Notes: generated by a model from the letters alone, not told the origin. DNA of 64,000 nucleotides from an uncultured Aquimarina sp. (GCF_947500065.1 NZ_CANMQT010000002.1:620001-684000), one strand, 5' to 3'. Numbered from the stretch's first letter, positions 44,997 to 53,608 are shown. Translations and numbers: made by a program.

Positions 44997-45806
44997 CTAT
45001 ACCAATACTTCTGTCTGATAGAAGGCTTCATAGGCATCCGCAAATTCATCTGGTTTTTTATATTCTAGTACAGGTTGATCTATGGTTTTTAAATGCTTAG
45101 AAAGTTCTGCAGGGATTTCTTCTGACCCAACTATTATAGCATCAGAATTATCGATTGCTACTTTCATCACATTATTATAGGTTGGTTTAGCTAAATCAGT
45201 GATTTTTTCTTCATCTATCCCATCAAACTTAACCTTCTCTAACATATTCTTATCTAATGTTCCCTTATACCCGTGATCGTATACCGAAGTTACAATCTTA
45301 CTATGGTTAAACAACGGTTCATTAGCATAATAATTTCTAAGATATAGCGGCAACATAGATGCCAACCATCCATGAACATGAATTACATCTGGAGACCAGT
45401 TCAATTTCTTAACAGTCTCAATAACTCCTTTTGCAAAAAATATTGCTCGTTCATCATTATCTGGAAATAAATTTCCTTCTTCATCAGTCAGAGTCGCCTT
45501 TCTCTTGAAATAATCTTCATTATCAATAAAATAAACTTGCATCCTTTCTTTCGGGATGGAAGCTACCTTAATAATCAATGGCATATCCAAATCATTAATA
45601 ACAAGATTCATACCTGACAAACGAATTACTTCATGCAGTTGATGTCTCCTTTCATTAATATTTCCATATCTCGGCATAAAAATTCTAATTTGCCCGCCTT
45701 TACTGTTTACCATTCTAGGTGCTTCAAAAGACATTGATGAAATCTCTGTCTCTGGTAGGTAAGGTATTACTTCTGATGATACGTACAATATCCTCTTATC
45801 TTTCAT
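44997..45806 (-). CDS. GT5 (glycogen/starch synthase) N-terminal-domain-like protein
   Basis: 269 residues from ATG 45806 (MKDKRILYVSSEV). An ATG at 45848 exists, but the -7 box at 45846-45853 would put transcription start below it. It resembles only the first Rossmann domain of GT5 glycogen synthases: YVSSEVIPYLPETE, a conserved HVHGWLASMLPLYLRN, and an IVGSEEIP end. The C-terminal GT domain (full enzymes are about 480) is missing, and the ADP-glucose KxGG motif after SSEV is absent. It is widespread in Bacteroidota and often called glycogen synthase, but catalysis is doubtful. First gene of the operon with the DUF4270 lipoprotein and glmS. Confidence 0.8.
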   Translation of the reverse strand: MKDKRILYVSSEVIPYLPETEISSMSFEAPRMVNSKGGQIRIFMPRYGNINERRHQLHEVIRLSGMNLVINDLDMPLIIKVASIPKERMQVYFIDNEDYFKRKATLTDEEGNLFPDNDERAIFFAKGVIETVKKLNWSPDVIHVHGWLASMLPLYLRNYYANEPLFNHSKIVTSVYDHGYKGTLDKNMLEKVKFDGIDEEKITDLAKPTYNNVMKVAIDNSDAIIVGSEEIPAELSKHLKTIDQPVLEYKKPDEFADAYEAFYQTEVLV

Positions 45807-45845
45807 ATGATCTACTTTTCTCGTCTCCTTCGGAATAAATTTTTG

Positions 45846-45892
45846 CAAAATTACGAAAATTTATGTAGTCTGCCAGTAATATCTTATTTTTG
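45846..45892. promoter_or_regulatory. Divergent -7 boxes between the GT5-like gene and panC
   Basis: Minus strand: TAATTTTG at 45853-45846. Plus strand: TATTTTTG at 45885-45892. Neither has an exact TTG at 17-23 bases upstream. Both predict short leaders (about 30 and 15 bases). Confidence 0.45.
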
Positions 45893-45914
45893 CACGCCTT
45901 TAACTTTTAGATAA

Positions 45915-46763
45915 ATGCGGGTATACGAGAAAAGACTGGACATTGAACAGGATGTTGCAGACTTACATAAACAAAATAAAAGCATTGGTTTTGTCCCAAC
46001 AATGGGAGCTTTACACAATGGTCATCTGGCATTAGTGCAAAAAGCAATCGATGAAAATCAAGTTGTCATCGTGAGTATATTTGTTAATCCTACTCAATTT
46101 AATAACTCAGAAGATTTAGTTAATTATCCACGCACACTAGAGTCAGATATAGAACTTTTATCCAAATTATCTAACGATATTATCGTTTTTGCTCCACAAC
46201 CAAAAGAAATATATGGATCAGAAACAAATTCTTTTAAGTATAACTTTAATGGATTGGAACATGAAATGGAAGGCAAATTTCGTCCAGGCCATTTTGATGG
46301 AGTAGGAACAGTTCTGAAACTTTTATTTACTATTGTTTCTCCAAACAACGCTTATTTTGGTGAAAAAGATTTTCAACAACTTCAAATTGTCAAAAAATTA
46401 GTTGAGATTGAAAAAATGTCAGTAACAATTATTGGCTGCCCTATTTATAGAGAAGAGAGCGGTTTAGCATTAAGTTCTCGGAACAAAAGATTAAACAAAG
46501 AACAACTTGAAGAGTCTCCTTTGATTTATAAAATTTTAAAACAAGTCAAAGAAGATTTTGGCACAAAAAGTGTTCTAGACTTAACAGATTGGGTTTCAGA
46601 ACAATTTAAAAACAACGACACGCTATCGCTGGAATATTTTGAAATTGCTAAAGTTTCTGATCTAAAATCGATAAAAAGAAAACGAAAGAACTCCAAGTAT
46701 CGAGCTTTTATTGCAGTTTTTGCTGGAGAAGTTAGACTTATTGATAACATTGCCCTAAATTAA
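45915..46763 (+). CDS. panC: Pantothenate synthetase PanC
   Basis: ATP-dependent ligase joining pantoate and beta-alanine. 282 residues with the nucleotide-binding signature PTMGALHNGHLALV (about 28-41, HxGH type), IFVNPTQF, EGKFRPGHFDGVGTV and GEKDFQQLQ, then the KMSKS-like REESGLALSSRNK. Divergent from the glmS operon. panD follows 19 bases downstream, so beta-alanine supply and its use are encoded together. Confidence 0.97.
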   Translation: MRVYEKRLDIEQDVADLHKQNKSIGFVPTMGALHNGHLALVQKAIDENQVVIVSIFVNPTQFNNSEDLVNYPRTLESDIELLSKLSNDIIVFAPQPKEIYGSETNSFKYNFNGLEHEMEGKFRPGHFDGVGTVLKLLFTIVSPNNAYFGEKDFQQLQIVKKLVEIEKMSVTIIGCPIYREESGLALSSRNKRLNKEQLEESPLIYKILKQVKEDFGTKSVLDLTDWVSEQFKNNDTLSLEYFEIAKVSDLKSIKRKRKNSKYRAFIAVFAGEVRLIDNIALN

Positions 46764-46782
46764 AAATAACTAAATTTGTAAC

Positions 46783-47133
46783 ATGTTTGTACACGTTGTA
46801 AAATCAAAAATTCATCGCGTTAAAGTAACCGGTGCCGACCTAAATTATATAGGAAGCATAACTATTGACGAAGATTTAATGGATGCTGCTAATATCGTAG
46901 AAGGTGAGAAAGTGCAGATCGTTAATAATAATAATGGTGAACGTCTGGAAACCTATGCCATTCCAGGACCTAGAAACAGTGGAGAAATCACGCTAAATGG
47001 AGCAGCTGCCCGAAAAGTAGCTAAAGGAGATATACTCATTCTTATCACCTATGCAATGATGGATATTGAAGAAGCTAAAAAATTTAAACCATCACTTTTA
47101 TTTCCTAATGAAGAAAATAATTTACTAAAGTAA
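46783..47133 (+). CDS. panD: Aspartate 1-decarboxylase PanD
   Basis: Pyruvoyl-dependent enzyme making beta-alanine from aspartate. 116 residues. The self-cleavage site is G24-S25 in YIGSITID; S25 becomes the pyruvoyl group. Other family residues: K9 in VKSKIHRV, and NGAAARK near 68-74. It follows panC by 19 bases and precedes a GTG-started membrane protein gene by 4 bases. Confidence 0.97.
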   Translation: MFVHVVKSKIHRVKVTGADLNYIGSITIDEDLMDAANIVEGEKVQIVNNNNGERLETYAIPGPRNSGEITLNGAAARKVAKGDILILITYAMMDIEEAKKFKPSLLFPNEENNLLK

Positions 47134-47137
47134 AAGA

Positions 47138-48151
47138 GTGAACCCTAAACTTATAAAATTCCTGAAAATAATACTCCCATTTATGTTGGGAGTTTTTTTA
47201 ATATGGTATTTCCTTAGTTCTGCAACTCCAGAATACAGAACCCAATTATTACAAAACATTAAAAATGCTGATCCAATTTGGGTACTAATATCGTTAAGTT
47301 TAGGTATTATTTCTCATCTCTCGAGAGCATATCGCTGGAAATTTTTGCTAAATCCTCTGGGCTACAATCCTAAATTATACAACAGCTTTATGGCAGTAAT
47401 GGTAGGTTACTTAGCCAATCTGGGAGTTCCTAGATCCGGAGAAGTATTAAGAGGTTTTACGGCATCTACTTACGAAAAGATTCCTTTTGAAAAGGCTTTT
47501 GGAACTATAGTTTCTGAGAGAATAATAGATCTAATTATGCTTATTCTGATAACCACTATGGCTGGAATTATACAGACGGAGTATTTACTTAACTTTCTTG
47601 AAGAAAAAAACATTAATCCTTTACTTACACTAGGGATAGTTCTATCACTAATTTTTATTGGTTTTTTAGGCCTTCAGGTTCTTAAAAAATCTTCTAATAA
47701 ATGGATTGTGAAAATTAGAGATTTTGGGATGGGTTTATTAGATGGAATGAAAAGCATTTTCTCCATGAAGCAAAAATGGGCTTTTCTTTTTCACACTATC
47801 TTGATTTGGTTCTTGTATGTACTTATGTTTTATGTTGTGAAATTTGCCGTTCCTAATTTGGATAATGCTTCTATTGGAGTAATCTTAGTAGCATTTGTTG
47901 TGGGATCTTTTTCTATGTCCACAACTAATGGAGGTATTGGAATTTTACCATTCCCAATTGTTGTTGGAGCAGTTTTTGTGTTTTTCGGTTTTGAAAAAAG
48001 TAATGGCGAAGCTTTTGGTTGGATTCTATGGGGTTCGCAAACTGCAATAAATATTATCGTCGGGGCGTTATCATTTTTATTCCTCCCAATTTTAAATAGA
48101 GGGAAAAAACATAATCAAAAAAAAATAAACCCCTTAGAAACAATAGATTGA
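47138..48151 (+). CDS. LPG-synthase-TM/flippase-like membrane protein
   Basis: 337 residues, GTG start 4 bases after the panD stop, so probably translationally coupled. Eight or nine hydrophobic spans match the lysylphosphatidylglycerol synthase transmembrane region (UPF0104): LSRAYRWKFLLNPLG, GYLANLGVPRSGEVLRG, and the ATTNGGIG-like segment STTNGGIGILPFPI. No catalytic aminoacyl-transfer domain follows, so it is a stand-alone membrane part, probably a lipid or lipid-linked substrate transporter. Its presence after panCD appears conserved in relatives, but a functional link to pantothenate is not evident. Confidence 0.87.
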   Translation: MNPKLIKFLKIILPFMLGVFLIWYFLSSATPEYRTQLLQNIKNADPIWVLISLSLGIISHLSRAYRWKFLLNPLGYNPKLYNSFMAVMVGYLANLGVPRSGEVLRGFTASTYEKIPFEKAFGTIVSERIIDLIMLILITTMAGIIQTEYLLNFLEEKNINPLLTLGIVLSLIFIGFLGLQVLKKSSNKWIVKIRDFGMGLLDGMKSIFSMKQKWAFLFHTILIWFLYVLMFYVVKFAVPNLDNASIGVILVAFVVGSFSMSTTNGGIGILPFPIVVGAVFVFFGFEKSNGEAFGWILWGSQTAINIIVGALSFLFLPILNRGKKHNQKKINPLETID

Positions 48152-48236
48152 TTATTTTTTATCAACTAGTCATAAAATTTTAAAGGTTTAAAATAATTTA
48201 TATATTGTCGCTTGCTTAACCTTAATCTTACTACTT

Positions 48237-49385
48237 ATGAAGAAAAGTATATTTTTAATTCTTATATCCTTACTTACCACTATCTCTTATGGTCAGGTAA
48301 AATACGAAACATTTAGATCTATTAAATTAGATCAAAACAGAGATTTAAAAATCCAACTTCCTCGTAATTACGAAAAAAATGAGGATCAAACATACCCAGT
48401 AATTATCGTATTAGATGGGGATCACTTATTTGAGCCTGTAGCGGGTAATGTAGATTATTTCTCCTATTGGGAAGATATGCCTGAATCAATTGTGGTTGGT
48501 GTTTTGCAAAGAAAAACAAGAGAAGAAGATTGCAGATATGATTTAGCTAGTTATTTACCTGAAGGTAAAGGTGCTGAGTTTTTTGAATTTATTGGCCAAG
48601 AATTATTGCCATACATTAATGAAACTTATAGAACTGCTCAACTAAAAATGATTGTTGGTCACGATTACACTTCTAATTTCATTAATTATTTCCTGTTTAA
48701 AGAAAATCCAATTTTCCAGGCTTATATTAATCTAAGTCCAGAATTAACACCTCCTATGGAGGAGCGTATTTTTAATGTACTTAGCGGAGCAAAAACGGAT
48801 GTGTGGTATTATTTAGCAACCGCTACGAATGATGCTGAAAATATCAAGAAAAACTTGATCACTGTAAACGAAAAACTATCTACTATAGAAAACCCTGAGG
48901 TTAATTATTTCTTTGACAATTTTGATGAATCTTCTCATTACACTCTTGTTGGTCGCGCAATTCCGAAGGCGCTAGAGACTATTTTCGAAATGTATCGACC
49001 TATAAGTAAAAAAACTTACAAAGAAGATATTCTTACTTTAGAGACATCTTTATACGACTACTTAGTAGATATCTACGATACTACTGAGAAATTATATGGA
49101 TTTAAACGCCAGATCAGAGTCAATGATTTTATAGCTATTTCTACTGCAATAGAAAAAAAGGAATTATGGGAAGAGTTAGAACCTCTTGGAAAATTAGCGA
49201 TCAAGGAACATCCAGAAACTATGTTAGGACATTATTATCTTGGTTTAGGTTACGAACAACTTGGAGAACCTAAAAAGGCTATGAGAGCATATGAAAATGG
49301 ATTCTTATTAAGTGAGATTGCATTTCTGACCAAAGATTATATGTTGGAAAAAGTTAATAAAATCAAAGAGGATTTTGGTTACTAA
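48237..49385 (+). CDS. Secreted esterase-like alpha/beta hydrolase
   Basis: 382 residues. The signal peptide ends near 19 (SYGQ). The core is of the putative esterase (EstD/YbbA/IroE) type: YPVIIVLDGDHLFEPVAGNVDYFS, VVGVLQRKTREEDCRYDLASYLPEG, and FDESSHYTLVGRAIPKAL with a possible catalytic His. At the nucleophile position the segment reads MIVGHDYTSNF (about 139-149): the usual Gly-x-Ser-x-Gly has Asp or other residues in place of Ser. It may therefore be inactive or use another residue. The last about 80 residues include a TPR-like helix pair (HYYLGLGYEQLGEPKKAMRA). It stands between panCD-flippase and radA. Confidence 0.8.
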   Translation: MKKSIFLILISLLTTISYGQVKYETFRSIKLDQNRDLKIQLPRNYEKNEDQTYPVIIVLDGDHLFEPVAGNVDYFSYWEDMPESIVVGVLQRKTREEDCRYDLASYLPEGKGAEFFEFIGQELLPYINETYRTAQLKMIVGHDYTSNFINYFLFKENPIFQAYINLSPELTPPMEERIFNVLSGAKTDVWYYLATATNDAENIKKNLITVNEKLSTIENPEVNYFFDNFDESSHYTLVGRAIPKALETIFEMYRPISKKTYKEDILTLETSLYDYLVDIYDTTEKLYGFKRQIRVNDFIAISTAIEKKELWEELEPLGKLAIKEHPETMLGHYYLGLGYEQLGEPKKAMRAYENGFLLSEIAFLTKDYMLEKVNKIKEDFGY

Positions 49386-49415
49386 TAAACGTTTCTCCTT
49401 TTTGAAATATAAAAT

Positions 49416-49442
49416 AAAAGATCCCAAAATTGGGATCTTTTT
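49416..49442 (+). terminator. Terminator after the esterase-like gene
   Basis: A 12-bp perfect stem (49416-49427 with 49430-49441; the effective loop is AAAATT-like) ending in a run of T. Confidence 0.8.
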
Positions 49443-49504
49443 GTTTTCACATCCATAAGAAAATCAACTTAAATAATAGTATTTTTACGATCAATTTATA
49501 AGCT

Positions 49505-50872
49505 ATGGCCAAAACTAAAACCGTTTTTTTCTGCCAGAATTGTGGCGCTCAATATGCTAAATGGCAAGGACAATGTACTTCTTGTAAAGAATGGAACACC
49601 ATAGCCGAAGAAGTTGTTCAGAAAGCTTCAAAAAGCGACTGGAAAGACCCTAAAACCTCATCAAAAGAACGCAGACTCTCGAAACCACTAAAAATCTCTG
49701 AAATTGATACAAGCCACGAAGCTCGATACAATACAGATGACGCAGAACTAAATAGAGTTCTTGGTGGAGGATTAGTTCCAGGATCACTTACCCTATTAGG
49801 AGGAGAACCTGGTATAGGAAAAAGTACACTATTATTACAGATTAGCTTAAAACTACCTTATAAAACATTATACGTTTCTGGCGAAGAAAGTCAAAAACAA
49901 ATTAAAATGCGCGCAGAGCGCATACAATCCAAAACAGATAATTGTCTAATTCTCACAGAAACCAAAACCCAAAATATTTTTAGGCAAATAGAAACAACTG
50001 AACCGGATATTGTTATTATTGACTCTATACAAACGTTACATAGCGATTATATAGAAAGTAGTCCTGGAAGTATTTCGCAAATTAGAGAGTGTACCACAGA
50101 ACTAATTAAATTTGCTAAAGAGACTGCAACACCAGTTATTCTTATTGGTCATATCACAAAAGATGGAAATATAGCAGGGCCTAAAATTCTGGAGCATATG
50201 GTAGATACAGTACTTCAGTTCGAAGGAGATCGTAACCATGTTTATAGAATTTTGAGGGCATTAAAAAATCGTTTTGGTTCCACATCAGAATTAGGAATTT
50301 ATGAAATGCTTGGTAATGGGCTAAGAGAAGTAAGTAATCCGAGTGAAATTCTTATCTCTAAAAAAGAAGAAGAGTTGAGCGGAACAGCTATTTCGGCAAC
50401 TGTAGAAGGTATGCGACCATTGATGATAGAGATACAAGCATTGGTTAGTACAGCAGTTTATGGAACACCTCAGCGAAGCGCTACTGGATATAACTTAAAA
50501 CGACTCAATATGATCCTAGCGGTCTTAGAAAAACGCGCTGGTTTTAGATTAGGAGCAAAAGACGTATTCTTAAATATAACAGGTGGTATTTCTGTGGATG
50601 ATCCAGCAATTGATCTTGCCGTAGTCTCGGCTATCTTATCTTCAAATGAGGATATCCCAATCCCAAAAGATTACTGTTTTGCAGCTGAAGTTGGGCTTGC
50701 AGGAGAGATTAGACCTATCAACAAGGTAGAACAAAGAATTCAAGAAGCAGAAAAGCTAGGTTTCTCGACTATTTTTGTTTCTAAATACAACAAAATCCCA
50801 CAGAAAAACACTCAGATTAATATTCAGCTTGTAGCCAAAATAGAAGATGTGATAGCCTACTTATTTGGTTAA
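49505..50872 (+). CDS. radA: DNA repair protein RadA
   Basis: RecA-like ATPase that helps process recombination intermediates and drives branch migration. 455 residues: N-terminal C4 zinc finger C10/C13/C24/C27 (FFCQNCG and CTSCKEW), Walker A GEPGIGKST near 100-108, the RadA-specific KNRFGST motif near 257-263, and a C-terminal Lon-protease-like domain (GISVDDPAIDLAVVSAILSS) without protease activity. Length and motifs are normal. It converges on the aldo/keto reductase gene with 3 bases between stops. Confidence 0.97.
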   Translation: MAKTKTVFFCQNCGAQYAKWQGQCTSCKEWNTIAEEVVQKASKSDWKDPKTSSKERRLSKPLKISEIDTSHEARYNTDDAELNRVLGGGLVPGSLTLLGGEPGIGKSTLLLQISLKLPYKTLYVSGEESQKQIKMRAERIQSKTDNCLILTETKTQNIFRQIETTEPDIVIIDSIQTLHSDYIESSPGSISQIRECTTELIKFAKETATPVILIGHITKDGNIAGPKILEHMVDTVLQFEGDRNHVYRILRALKNRFGSTSELGIYEMLGNGLREVSNPSEILISKKEEELSGTAISATVEGMRPLMIEIQALVSTAVYGTPQRSATGYNLKRLNMILAVLEKRAGFRLGAKDVFLNITGGISVDDPAIDLAVVSAILSSNEDIPIPKDYCFAAEVGLAGEIRPINKVEQRIQEAEKLGFSTIFVSKYNKIPQKNTQINIQLVAKIEDVIAYLFG

Positions 50873-50875
50873 TGT

Positions 50876-51907
50876 TTACGGTGCAGGATTAGGTATCTGT
50901 GCATGAACATCATTTATTTCGTTTATAATCTCATCAGATAATAGTACATTAATACTGCCTATATTTTCTGTAAGTTGCTCTATAGAAGTAGCACCAATAA
51001 TATTACTGGTTACAAAAGGTTGTTGATTTATAAATGCTAATGACAACTGAGTTAAGCTAATATTGTGCTTTTTAGCTATTTCATTATATAATCTGGTAGC
51101 TTTATAGCTATTCTCATTCATATACCGATTGTAATTAGGAAATAGATCTACTCTTGAATTTTTCGGAATTTCCTCCAGGTATTTACCCGTAAGCATGCCA
51201 AATCCTAATGGAGAATACGGTAAATGACCCATATTTTCGCGATGTAAAACCTCTGCAAGACCAACTTCATCTTTTCGGTTTAATAAATTATATGGGTTTT
51301 GTACTGTAATCATCTTGGGCGCTCCGTTTCTAGCTTCTTCTGTGTATCTCATCAACCCATATGCCGTTTCATTAGAAACTCCGATCTGTCTTATCTTTCC
51401 TTCTTTTACAAAACCATCTAGATGTTCCAATACTTCCGAAAAATTATCCTTCCAATCATCATTTTCATCATGAGTATATCCAAGTTTACCAAAATAGTTA
51501 GTTTGTCTTTCAGGCCAATGCAATTGATATAAATCTATATAATCAGTTTGTAATCTTCGTAAACTTTTGTGGATAGCATCTTCAATCTCTTTTTTGTCAA
51601 AACCTCCTTTTCTTATGTGCGCAGAAAACTCAGCTGGTCCCACAATTTTAGAAGCAATTACTACTTCATCTCTTTTTCCAGATTTTTGTAACCAACTTCC
51701 TATTATTCGTTCTGTACTTCCTTGAGTTTCTTTTCTAGCTGGCACTGAATAAAGCTCTGCTGTATCTATAAAATTAACACCTTCACTAATTGCATATTCT
51801 ATTTGCTCATGACCTTCGGATTCTGTGTTTTGCTCTCCCCAAGTCATAGAGCCCAAGCATATTTTACTAACTTTTATATCAGTATTTGGTAATGTGGTAT
51901 ACTTCAT
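50876..51907 (-). CDS. Aldo/keto reductase
   Basis: 343 residues, TIM-barrel NADPH-dependent oxidoreductase. The catalytic tetrad is readable: D48 and Y53 in NFIDTAELY, a Lys in VIASKIVG, and a His in LYQLHWPER. FVTSNIIGATSIEQL near the end is the cofactor-binding helix. The layout is closest to the Tas-like group of AKRs. Its promoter lies just upstream. The physiological substrate is unknown; detoxification of carbonyls is typical of the family. Confidence 0.93.
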   Translation of the reverse strand: MKYTTLPNTDIKVSKICLGSMTWGEQNTESEGHEQIEYAISEGVNFIDTAELYSVPARKETQGSTERIIGSWLQKSGKRDEVVIASKIVGPAEFSAHIRKGGFDKKEIEDAIHKSLRRLQTDYIDLYQLHWPERQTNYFGKLGYTHDENDDWKDNFSEVLEHLDGFVKEGKIRQIGVSNETAYGLMRYTEEARNGAPKMITVQNPYNLLNRKDEVGLAEVLHRENMGHLPYSPLGFGMLTGKYLEEIPKNSRVDLFPNYNRYMNENSYKATRLYNEIAKKHNISLTQLSLAFINQQPFVTSNIIGATSIEQLTENIGSINVLLSDEIINEINDVHAQIPNPAP

Positions 51908-51942
51908 TCTTTAATCTGTTAATTTTCTAGATACACGAAGGT

Positions 51943-51974
51943 CAAAAGTAAAAACTCTCCTTTTAGTTATTCAA
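51943..51974 (-). promoter_or_regulatory. Promoter of the aldo/keto reductase gene
   Basis: Minus strand: TTG at 51974-51972, a 21-base spacer, TACTTTTG at 51950-51943; about 35 bases before the ATG. Confidence 0.6.
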
Positions 51975-52198
51975 AAAATTATCATAATAAAACTCCCAAA
52001 GTGAGAACTTTATCCACATTAGTGATCGAAAAATCTACATATAAATTAACTGCCAAGCGCCAATAAAAACTATTAAACATCTGATTATCAGACACCTGTG
52101 TTTGTTTTGAAATTTTCGGAACAATTTTTTCAATAATATAGGTATACGTAGAATTTATACCAACCAAAAAAAAAGAGGTGCTATTATAACCTTAATTA

Positions 52199-52274
52199 AA
52201 GGGTTTGTTTTTCCCAAACCCTTACCTTTTTAACCTGAAAAAGAGCTTCTGAAAATAAGGAGCTCTTTTTTTTT
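52199..52274 (+). terminator. Double hairpin, the second a clear terminator, with no visible upstream gene
   Basis: Hairpin 1: AAGGGTTTG (52199-52207) with CAAACCCTT (52215-52223). Hairpin 2: AAAAAGAGCT (52238-52247) with AGCTCTTTTT (52261-52270), followed by more T to 52274. The orientation is plus strand. Confidence 0.65.
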
Positions 52275-52424
52275 ATAAAACTATTCTGTAAAAGTAAATA
52301 GTTAAGACAATCTTGTTTACAAAAATGAATTTATATATTATTATATACAATTTAGTCAATTTTATGTATATTTTTATATCTTTAGTTCGTATTTAACTTC
52401 ATACCAAAATATTGATACGAATCT

Positions 52425-52643
52425 ATGCTAACTACATATTACAAAGACCTAACCCCAGAGAAAAAGCAATTTGCTATACATAGAATAGCTTCTAAGACTG
52501 ATTTTACTGAAGAGATTGTTAAAAAAGTATTACAGCGTTATAATCCTTTAATGGAAATACAAAAAAACAGAATCGTAATTAATCGCAACTCTTATCAAAA
52601 ACTTATTCGAGAAATACATAAGGAATACTCACTTTCTGGATAA
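52425..52643 (+). CDS. 72-residue orphan protein
   Basis: I do not recognise this gene. It starts with ATG (MLTTYYKDLTPEKKQ), is basic and predicted helical (FAIHRIASKTDFTEEIVKKVLQ), and is followed by a short strand-like stretch (NRIVINRNSYQKL) and a helical end. The first helices could be a small helix-turn-helix, which is only a suggestion. There is no signal peptide or membrane span. A good terminator right after the stop (52646-52682) supports a real, singly transcribed gene. The upstream 100 bases are very AT-rich, with no exact promoter consensus. Confidence 0.65.
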   Translation: MLTTYYKDLTPEKKQFAIHRIASKTDFTEEIVKKVLQRYNPLMEIQKNRIVINRNSYQKLIREIHKEYSLSG

Positions 52644-52645
52644 AA

Positions 52646-52682
52646 AAAACGGATGCAGTTACCCCATTACCACATCCGTTTT
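52646..52682 (+). terminator. Terminator of the 72-residue gene
   Basis: AAAACGGATG (52646-52655) pairs with CATCCGTTTT (52673-52682) across a 17-base loop. Confidence 0.7.
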
Positions 52683-53080
52683 ACAACTAACCAACCTAAA
52701 AATTAATTCCTCACTCAACCAACACTTATTATTTCTTAGATTGATATAAAAGTATAGCAGTTATACCATTTATAAAACTACGAATGAGGGAAGCAAGGTT
52801 TTGAATGAGGGAAATAGTCAATTTTCTTATGCAGTAATATACATTGCGATGTAGAGATGATGTTTTATAGCCTTAATAATTCAGAAAAAATAGGGAAACT
52901 ATTACTTGTCTACGAGTAATATGAGAAGATTTCTTCTCTTGAACGAGAGTTAGGATGGGTACTTTACGTAAAACATCTCCCTTAATCCCTCTTCGAAAGA
53001 GAGCAGTATTATATGAACTAAAAATCAAACAGATTATGTGGTCACATTTTTTTGATTGATCTATCATTTTTATAAACAAA
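52683..53080. other. Intergenic region with direct and inverted repeats
   Basis: No gene is supported here. It contains two copies of GAATGAGGGAA 21 bases apart (52782 and 52803) and an imperfect palindromic element at 52934-53003. A 68-codon minus-strand frame (52873-53079) overlaps the palindrome and is probably not coding. Confidence 0.55.
52934..53003. repeat. Imperfect palindromic repeat element
   Basis: The ends TCTCTTGAACGAGAG and CCTCTTCGAAAGAGA are short hairpins and roughly inverted copies of each other; the centre is a perfect palindrome TTTACGTAAA, flanked by GGATGGGT and ATCTCCCT. It resembles the small palindromic intergenic repeats seen elsewhere in the window. Confidence 0.5.
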
Positions 53081-53083
53081 AAA

Positions 53084-53098
53084 AGCGCTTATCGCGCT
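53084..53098 (-). terminator. Terminator of the S24/S26-like gene
   Basis: AGCGC (53084-53088) with GCGCT (53094-53098); on the minus strand it is followed by a T-run. It lies 5 bases past the stop. Confidence 0.65.
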
Positions 53099-53102
53099 AA
53101 CA

Positions 53103-53405
53103 TTATGACATTGGTAATATTTCTATTACTTTACCATATACATTTTTGGTCCACCCATTGATGCGACCTCGGTTGTTACCGATTAGTAATCCTCGTTTTA
53201 CATTTTTGCCCTTGACTAAATGTGTAAAACAGTTTCCTCTTACTTTACAAAAGACAATATCTCCTGCTTTGCAATCTTCCCAATTTACGGGTTTCAATAC
53301 CACAGGTTGTTTTGATTGTAAGATTGGTAACATAGAATTACCGGGTTCTTTGGAGACAATTGTCTCACCATTCAATAGTTTTTGAATTTTCCAATTCATC
53401 ATCAT
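53103..53405 (-). CDS. Stand-alone S24/S26-like peptidase-fold protein
   Basis: 100 residues made up of little more than the catalytic fold shared by LexA-type (S24) and signal-peptidase (S26) proteins. EPGNSMLPIL (about 20-29) holds the candidate nucleophile S24, followed by CKAGDIVFCKVRGNCFTHLVKG, where GDIV is the conserved strand and the His of THLV sits where S26B enzymes have their catalytic His. There is no DNA-binding domain and no membrane segment, so it is neither a typical repressor nor a typical signal peptidase. Three ATGs in a row start the frame; the first is used here. A -7 box (TATCTTTG, minus strand, 53487-53480) is upstream. Confidence 0.75.
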   Translation of the reverse strand: MMMNWKIQKLLNGETIVSKEPGNSMLPILQSKQPVVLKPVNWEDCKAGDIVFCKVRGNCFTHLVKGKNVKRGLLIGNNRGRINGWTKNVYGKVIEILPMS

Positions 53406-53608
53406 AGTTTTAAAAATTAATATTTAATTCAAGAACTATGGAGTATGGTTTTACAAAGAACGTGTACGTGAGTACGCTGCAAAGATAGATGTTTTTTTAA
53501 TAATCCTACTTTAATACGAGTTAGAGAGAATGATTTGTATTTCTAAAAATCTACTTTCGATAGTTCAGCAGAATTCACAGAAGTACAATTTCTATATAAA
53601 AAACATCG

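Larger units (their letters stand above)
51908..52424. other. 517-base intergenic region with orphan hairpins
   Basis: It contains the aldo/keto reductase promoter (51943-51974), two plus-strand hairpins at 52199-52223 and 52238-52274, and an AT-rich stretch before the 72-residue gene. No convincing protein gene is seen; a 61-codon minus-strand frame starts with TTG and has no family features. The hairpins terminate no visible plus-strand gene. Confidence 0.6.

Noticed and set aside
51982..52167. 61-codon minus-strand frame in the gap after the aldo/keto reductase
   Set aside because: Starts with TTG, has no family features, and lies across the reductase's promoter region.
52873..53079. 68-codon minus-strand frame
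   Set aside because: Overlaps the palindromic element and the terminator side of the S24/S26-like gene; the composition looks non-coding.
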